DNA from: an uncultured Caulobacteraceae bacterium
GTDB taxonomy: Bacteria > Pseudomonadota > Alphaproteobacteria > Caulobacterales > Caulobacteraceae
Assembly: GCA_937910255.1 (NCBI GenBank)
Contig: CALEOQ010000535.1
Location: 1 to 10,889, forward strand
Direction of reading: 5' to 3'
Length of the DNA stretch: 10,889 nucleotides
Part shown: positions 7,551 to 10,889 of the stretch, piece after piece
How positions within the stretch are numbered: position 1 is the first letter of the stretch
Layout: each line of letters opens with the position of its first letter
Made by a program: the position numbers and the translations under genes
The notes under the pieces: generated by a model
What the model was told of the DNA's origin: nothing
Database searches by the model: none
Seen by the model: only the letters and a program-made list of their open reading frames with translations

Positions 7551-7570
7551 CGCCCGAGCGCCATCGGGCG
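7551..7570. repeat. Perfect 7-bp hairpin in the thiolase / small-gene gap
   Basis: CGCCCGA (7551-7557) and TCGGGCG (7564-7570) pair around a 6-nt loop. It is the second hairpin in the 163-nt interval 7461-7623 and lies immediately beyond the larger one at 7573-7608. It could add to termination of the thiolase transcript. No T-run follows on either strand. Confidence 0.35.
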
Positions 7571-7572
7571 CC

Positions 7573-7608
7573 GGTGCGCGACCCTGCCAAGAGGCGGAAT
7601 CGCGCACC
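7573..7608 (-). terminator. Hairpin after the thiolase gene
   Basis: GGTGCGCGA (7573-7581) and TCGCGCACC (7600-7608) are perfect 9-bp arms around an 18-nt loop. On the minus strand the hairpin starts 15 nt after the thiolase stop codon. The position fits a transcription terminator, though no U-tract follows. The rest of 7461-7623 contains no other gene that I can support. Confidence 0.45.
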
Positions 7609-7623
7609 TGAGCCTGAGCCCTG

Positions 7624-8796
7624 CTAGAGCCGTTCGACGATCGTCACATTGGCCATGCCGCCGCCTTCGCACATGGTCTGCAGGCCATAGCGCTTGTTCC
7701 GCGCCTTCAGGCCGTGGACCAGGGTGGTCATCAGCTTGGTGCCCGAGGCGCCCAGGGGGTGGCCGAGCGCGATGGCGCCGCCATTGACGTTCATGTTTTC
7801 CGGGTTGGCGCCGGTGGCCTTGAGCCAAGCCACGGGCACTGAAGCGAAGGCCTCATTGACCTCGAACAGATCGATGTCGTCGATCTTCATGCCGGCCTTT
7901 TCCAGGGCCCGCTGGGTGGCGGGCAGCGGGGCTTCCAGCATGATCACCGGATCGTGGCCCATCACCGACAGGTGGTGGATACGGGCCAGCGGCGTCAGGC
8001 CGAACTCCTTCAGGGCCTTTTCCGACACGATCATCACACCCGAGGCGCCGTCGCAGATCTGGCTGGAGGTGGCCGCCGTGATGGCGCCGCCCTCGACCAG
8101 CAGCTTTACGCCGCGGATGCCGTCGAGGCTGGCGTCGAAGCGGATGCCCTCATCGACCGTATGCTCGCTCTCGGCGCCGGCTTCGTCCTTCACCTTCAGG
8201 GCGACGATTTCGTCCTTGAACGCGCCGGCCTGGGTGGCGGCGATGGCCCGCTGGTGGCTGTGATAGGCGTACTCGTCCAGCTGGTCCTTGGTCAGGCCAT
8301 ACTTCTTGGCCATCATCTCGGCGCCCATGAACTGGGAGAACTGGATGTTGGGATAGCGCTCCTCCATCCGCGGGCTCTTGTACTGGCCCATGCCGGCCTT
8401 GGCGGCGAGCGCGGCCGAGGAACCCATGGGCACGCGGGTCATGCTCTCGACGCCCGCGGCGATCACCACGTCCTGGGTGCCGCTCATCACCGCCTGGGCG
8501 GCGAACTGCAGGGCCTGTTGCGAGGAGCCGCACTGGCGGTCGATGGAGGTGCCGGGCACGCTTTCGGGCAGCTTGGAGGCCATGACGGCGTTGCGCGCCA
8601 CATTGATGGACTGCTCGCCCACCTGCATGACGCAGCCCATGATCACGTCCTCGACGCGGGCCGGGTCCATGCCCGTGCGATCGACGAGTTCGTTGAGCAC
8701 GACGGCGCCCAGATCCACCGGATGCCAGTCTTTCAGCTTGCCGTTCTTGCGACCGCCGGCCGTCCGCGCGGCCGCGACGATATAGGCTTCGCCCAT
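7624..8796 (-). CDS. Thiolase (acetyl-CoA C-acetyltransferase / acyltransferase family)
   Basis: A complete 390-residue thiolase that condenses two acyl-CoA units or cleaves a 3-ketoacyl-CoA in the cytoplasm. All catalytic elements are present: nucleophilic Cys89 in SIDRQCGSSQQAL, Asn314 in NEAF, His346 in GHPLGASG and the acid/base Cys376 in CEGGGMAN. Numbering nearly matches the Zoogloea enzyme (89/316/348/378). GVESMTRVPM (115-124) is also typical. The ATG at 8796 follows GGGAG at good spacing; a longer in-frame extension to 8955 is Arg-rich, runs over the end of the upstream gene and is rejected. The CEGGGMAN ending and TSSQICDGAS (243-252) suggest the subgroup often annotated as acetyl-CoA acetyltransferase in fatty-acid or steroid breakdown, but chain-length preference cannot be read. 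A weak promoter-like pair (AAGCCAA at 8864, CTCTAGG at 8842 on +) and a leader hairpin (8816-8829) precede it. Confidence 0.95.
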   Translation of the reverse strand: MGEAYIVAAARTAGGRKNGKLKDWHPVDLGAVVLNELVDRTGMDPARVEDVIMGCVMQVGEQSINVARNAVMASKLPESVPGTSIDRQCGSSQQALQFAAQAVMSGTQDVVIAAGVESMTRVPMGSSAALAAKAGMGQYKSPRMEERYPNIQFSQFMGAEMMAKKYGLTKDQLDEYAYHSHQRAIAATQAGAFKDEIVALKVKDEAGAESEHTVDEGIRFDASLDGIRGVKLLVEGGAITAATSSQICDGASGVMIVSEKALKEFGLTPLARIHHLSVMGHDPVIMLEAPLPATQRALEKAGMKIDDIDLFEVNEAFASVPVAWLKATGANPENMNVNGGAIALGHPLGASGTKLMTTLVHGLKARNKRYGLQTMCEGGGMANVTIVERL

Positions 8797-8887
8797 TGTT
8801 CCGCTCCCTGGTTCAGCGCCCTGTGGCGCATCGTTGAGGGACTCTAGGCAGGCGCCGCGAGGTAAGCCAACTGGCCTCTTTCGCGTG

Positions 8888-9799
8888 TCAGAGCGGCAGG
8901 ACCGCGCCCGGCTGCGCCGCGTCCAGCCGGAAGGTGGCCGGCAGCACGCGCTCATGCGGGGTCTGCAGCTTCAGGGCCTTGGCGCCGCGGGCCAGGACGA
9001 GCTTGCCGAGATTGGTCGGTCCCGCGCCATCGGCCAGCCGCGGCGCCATGCCCGCGCGGCGGCGCAACACGCCGTTGGCGTAGATCACATTGGCGCGCAG
9101 CAGGGCCTTGGGCGTCATGAACTCCATGGACAGGGAGACATTCAGCATCGGTCCGTTCTCGATCCGGTGCGGCGCATTCTGGGCCCAGGTGGCCATGCGG
9201 CCCGGCGTGAGCTCGATCTGTTCGGCGCCGGCGTCCCAGGCGGGATCGAAGGCGAACTGCTCGGCGCTCTCGCGCAGCACGATGCGCTCCAGGGCCTCGT
9301 CCCCCACGAAAGGCGCCTTGGGGGGATAGACCCAGACCCGCTTGGTGCCCCGCACCTGCCAGAGCGACACCAGGGGCACGTCCAGATGGTAGAAGACCTG
9401 GGCGTTGGCCGAGGAGATCAGCACGCCGAGATCGCGCTTGAAGGTCCTCAGACCCGGCGCCATCGCTTCCTTCTCGGCGAACACCTCGTCCGCCAGGTCG
9501 GCATAGGGTTGGAGATGGAGGTTGGCCTCGCGGAGGTTCAGCCAGATTCGGCCGGCCATGGCGCCCTCCAGCAGTTGAGCGCCCGAAAGTCCGTCGGCCG
9601 AGCCCTTCCGCCAGGTGGTCCAGTCCCGGGGATCCTCGCCCATGGTGAAGACGCCGAGCCGGCTGCGGGGATAGGCCTCAAGCGCCTGCGCCAACCCCTC
9701 ATCGCTGAACAGCGGCCGCTCATGCAGGTTGTGCGCGAACGACAGGGTCTGCTTGCCGAAGGCCTTGGCCTTCTCCGGGGTCCAGTCCTGGATGATCAT
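8888..9799 (-). CDS. Cupin-like / JmjC-type protein, putative Fe(II)-dependent oxygenase
   Basis: A 303-residue protein with a C-terminal double-stranded beta-helix resembling cupin-like JmjC proteins. The segment from about 135 to 160 (AQVFYHLDVPLVSLWQVRG, then TKRVWVYPP) carries HLD (His138, Asp140), and the second part has NAPHRIENG (208-216) with His211. Together these would make the HxD...H iron triad of 2-oxoglutarate oxygenases, and Lys153 sits where such enzymes bind 2-oxoglutarate. A strand-rich LNVSLSMEF (219-227) follows. The ATG at 9799 is preceded by GGGAAG; the longer frame to 9931 overlaps the glycosyltransferase gene and is rejected. It starts 14 nt after that gene's stop, so the two are probably one transcript and may act in the same glycan pathway. 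The substrate is unknown, and it could equally be a non-enzymatic cupin. Confidence 0.75.
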   Translation of the reverse strand: MIIQDWTPEKAKAFGKQTLSFAHNLHERPLFSDEGLAQALEAYPRSRLGVFTMGEDPRDWTTWRKGSADGLSGAQLLEGAMAGRIWLNLREANLHLQPYADLADEVFAEKEAMAPGLRTFKRDLGVLISSANAQVFYHLDVPLVSLWQVRGTKRVWVYPPKAPFVGDEALERIVLRESAEQFAFDPAWDAGAEQIELTPGRMATWAQNAPHRIENGPMLNVSLSMEFMTPKALLRANVIYANGVLRRRAGMAPRLADGAGPTNLGKLVLARGAKALKLQTPHERVLPATFRLDAAQPGAVLPL

Positions 9800-9813
9800 G
9801 GATCTTCTTCCCG

Positions 9814-10740
9814 TCAGACGGCGCTTCGGCCGTAGAATTCGATCTTGAAAGGTCCCCACCACAGGGTCTTGCCCAGGCCGCGGGCGGCGCGGTCCAGGGT
9901 GGCGGCGAAGCTGGGGGCGCGGGCGATCCACTTCAGCCCGGCCAGCAGGCCAAAGACGCTGGCCTGGACCAGGCCCTGGGCCATCCAGAAGGCGAGGCCG
10001 GCCCAGTTGGGGGGATCGGCCGCGGCGCAGGCGGCCGAGGGGCCCTGGCCATAGGCGAAGGCGCGGCGGATCGTGTAGTCGAGCGTCAGTCGCGCCGGGA
10101 CCGGGTCTTCCCAGACAAAGGCCTCGGCGGCCCAGGCGAAACGCGCGCCGTCGGCCTTCATCTGACCAAACAGCAGGTCGTCCTCGCCGCCGATATGGTT
10201 GCGCACCGCCGAGAAGGGCTGCTTCGGATCACGCAGCGCGGCCCGGCGCAGCAGGCTGTTGCCACAGCCGTAATAGTCCTCGATCACGCCCGTTTCCGCC
10301 GGCCCAAGGCGGGAGAAGAAGGTCTCCAGATAGGCCCGGTGCGCACGAACATCGGCCGGCGCCCGCCCCCGGACGGGACCAAACACCACATCGGCGTCGA
10401 AGCGCGCCTGAACCGCCAGGAGCTCGGCCAGCCACCCGGCCGGCGCCTCCTCGTCATCGTCGAGAAAGGCGATGAAGTCCCCGCTCGCCTTGGCCAGGGC
10501 GGCGTTACGGGCGTTGGCGACGCCAGGTTCGGGCTCGTGCACATAGATGACGGGAAAGGTCGCCTCGGCCGCCAGGGCTCGGACGCTGGCCTCCGCCGAG
10601 GGTGACTGGTCGTTGTCCACCACAACCAGCTCCAGCCACGCCGGATCGACGCCCCGTTGCCCGAGGATAGACCGGGCCGCGGTCATCAGCCCAGCCGGAC
10701 GTCTCTGGGTTGGAATGACGATGCTGACCCGATCGGACAT
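9814..10740 (-). CDS. Family 2 glycosyltransferase
   Basis: A 308-residue GT-A fold glycosyltransferase that would transfer a sugar from a nucleotide-sugar to a growing glycan at the cytoplasmic face of the inner membrane. Visible elements are the N-terminal strand VSIVIPTQRR (5-14), VVVDND (39-44), GVANARNAAL (73-82), the metal-binding DxD-type FLDDDEE (92-98), the acceptor-side GCGNSLLRR (158-166) and the catalytic-base region GGEDDLLFGQ (184-193). A hydrophobic segment (about 248-275) near the end may associate with the membrane. The pattern resembles ExoM-like enzymes, but donor and acceptor cannot be assigned. The ATG at 10740 follows GAGG. The frame stays open to 10839, but only because it runs into the adapter (spurious MCSSDL), so that start is rejected. 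The cupin-like gene follows after 14 nt. Confidence 0.92.
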   Translation of the reverse strand: MSDRVSIVIPTQRRPAGLMTAARSILGQRGVDPAWLELVVVDNDQSPSAEASVRALAAEATFPVIYVHEPEPGVANARNAALAKASGDFIAFLDDDEEAPAGWLAELLAVQARFDADVVFGPVRGRAPADVRAHRAYLETFFSRLGPAETGVIEDYYGCGNSLLRRAALRDPKQPFSAVRNHIGGEDDLLFGQMKADGARFAWAAEAFVWEDPVPARLTLDYTIRRAFAYGQGPSAACAAADPPNWAGLAFWMAQGLVQASVFGLLAGLKWIARAPSFAATLDRAARGLGKTLWWGPFKIEFYGRSAV

Positions 10741-10748
10741 GACAGACC

Positions 10749-10820
10749 TCAACCTTCGCTCGCCGCCCCGCTGCGTCGCCCCTTGCTGGCGACCGCGGCG
10801 GCCATGCCGCGCACGCGGCC
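10749..10820 (-). CDS. Possible C-terminal end of an upstream gene (23 codons)
   Basis: On the minus strand a frame open from the insert end runs through 23 codons, reading about GRVRGMAAAVASKGRRSG then AASEG, to a TGA at 10751-10749. That is 8 nt before the glycosyltransferase ATG. Third codon positions are almost all G or C, and the tight spacing is operon-like, so this may be the tail of a co-transcribed gene cut off by the contig end. In this GC-rich DNA all three frames look similar, and the fragment is too short to identify. Confidence 0.33.
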   Translation of the reverse strand, partial: GRVRGMAAAVASKGRRSGAASEG

Positions 10821-10822
10821 GC

Positions 10823-10889
10823 AGATCGGAAGAGCACACGTCTGAACTCCAGTCACGTCGTAAGCTCGCATGCCGTCTTCCGCCTGAAA
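10823..10889 (-). other. Illumina adapter / index / P7 (right end)
   Basis: Bases 10823-10856 match the TruSeq adapter exactly (AGATCGGAAGAGCACACG at its start). Bases 10857-10862 are GTCGTA, the reverse complement of the index at 97-102. Bases 10863-10886 match the P7 complement with four miscalls at T positions (10864, 10869, 10881, 10884). AAA follows, the start of read-through poly-A. The biological insert ends at 10822. Confidence 0.97.

Noticed and set aside
10815..10822. NotI site (GCGGCCGC) at the insert edge, suggesting a cloned restriction fragment
   Set aside because: An uncut copy exists at 9712-9719 and the left insert end has none, so this is chance in GC-rich DNA.
10741..10839. 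Longer glycosyltransferase start (MCSSDL...)
   Set aside because: The frame begins inside adapter and the extension is Arg-rich with no family similarity; the ATG at 10740 has a ribosome site and directly precedes the conserved first strand.
73..10886. Matching inverted sequences at the two ends, like terminal inverted repeats of a mobile element or linear replicon
   Set aside because: They match known Illumina adapter sequence with a shared index, followed by read-through noise.

Overview
The window is a metagenome-style contig of high-GC bacterial DNA capped at both ends by sequencing-library adapter. Bases 73-136 are an exact Illumina P7/index/TruSeq adapter. Bases 10823-10886 are the same adapter in the opposite orientation, with the same 6-nt index and four miscalls near the end. 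Bases 1-72 and 10887-10889 are read-through noise past the adapter. The biological insert is therefore about 137-10822. Reading frames that begin in the adapter (N-termini MLFRS or MCSSDL) have artificial starts.

The insert looks like an alphaproteobacterium, most likely Caulobacteraceae (Caulobacter/Phenylobacterium type). The reasons are very high GC at third codon positions, a cbb3 oxidase maturation pair (ccoI-ccoS), two TonB-dependent receptors on one contig, and a receptor subtype (GGNVLIDG ... GGAPGIDMQG plug) that I associate with Caulobacterales and sphingomonads. This taxonomic call is inference.

Layout, left to right. On the + strand are the 3' end of the copper P-type ATPase gene ccoI, ccoS overlapping it by one base, and a lipoprotein of the PQQ-dependent sugar (sorbosone) dehydrogenase family. 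These converge on a minus-strand block, which in its own direction of transcription runs: a possible last 23 codons of an unknown gene, a family 2 glycosyltransferase, a cupin/JmjC-like protein 14 nt downstream, a thiolase, an unrecognised 85-aa protein, a 676-aa TonB-dependent receptor and an 850-aa TonB-dependent receptor.

The only clear functional couplings are ccoI-ccoS (cbb3 oxidase assembly) and the glycosyltransferase/cupin-like pair, which is probably co-transcribed. The thiolase, small protein and receptors have separating gaps of roughly 90-200 nt, several holding GC-rich hairpins just after a stop codon, so they are probably separate units. I see no CRISPR array, tRNA, rRNA, insertion sequence, integrase or phage gene, and no convincing new multi-gene system. 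The items most worth a second look are the glycosyltransferase/cupin-like pair, the 85-aa orphan protein, the inverted repeat in front of the 676-aa receptor, the two Ala/Gly-rich inserts in the 850-aa receptor, and the adapter ends.
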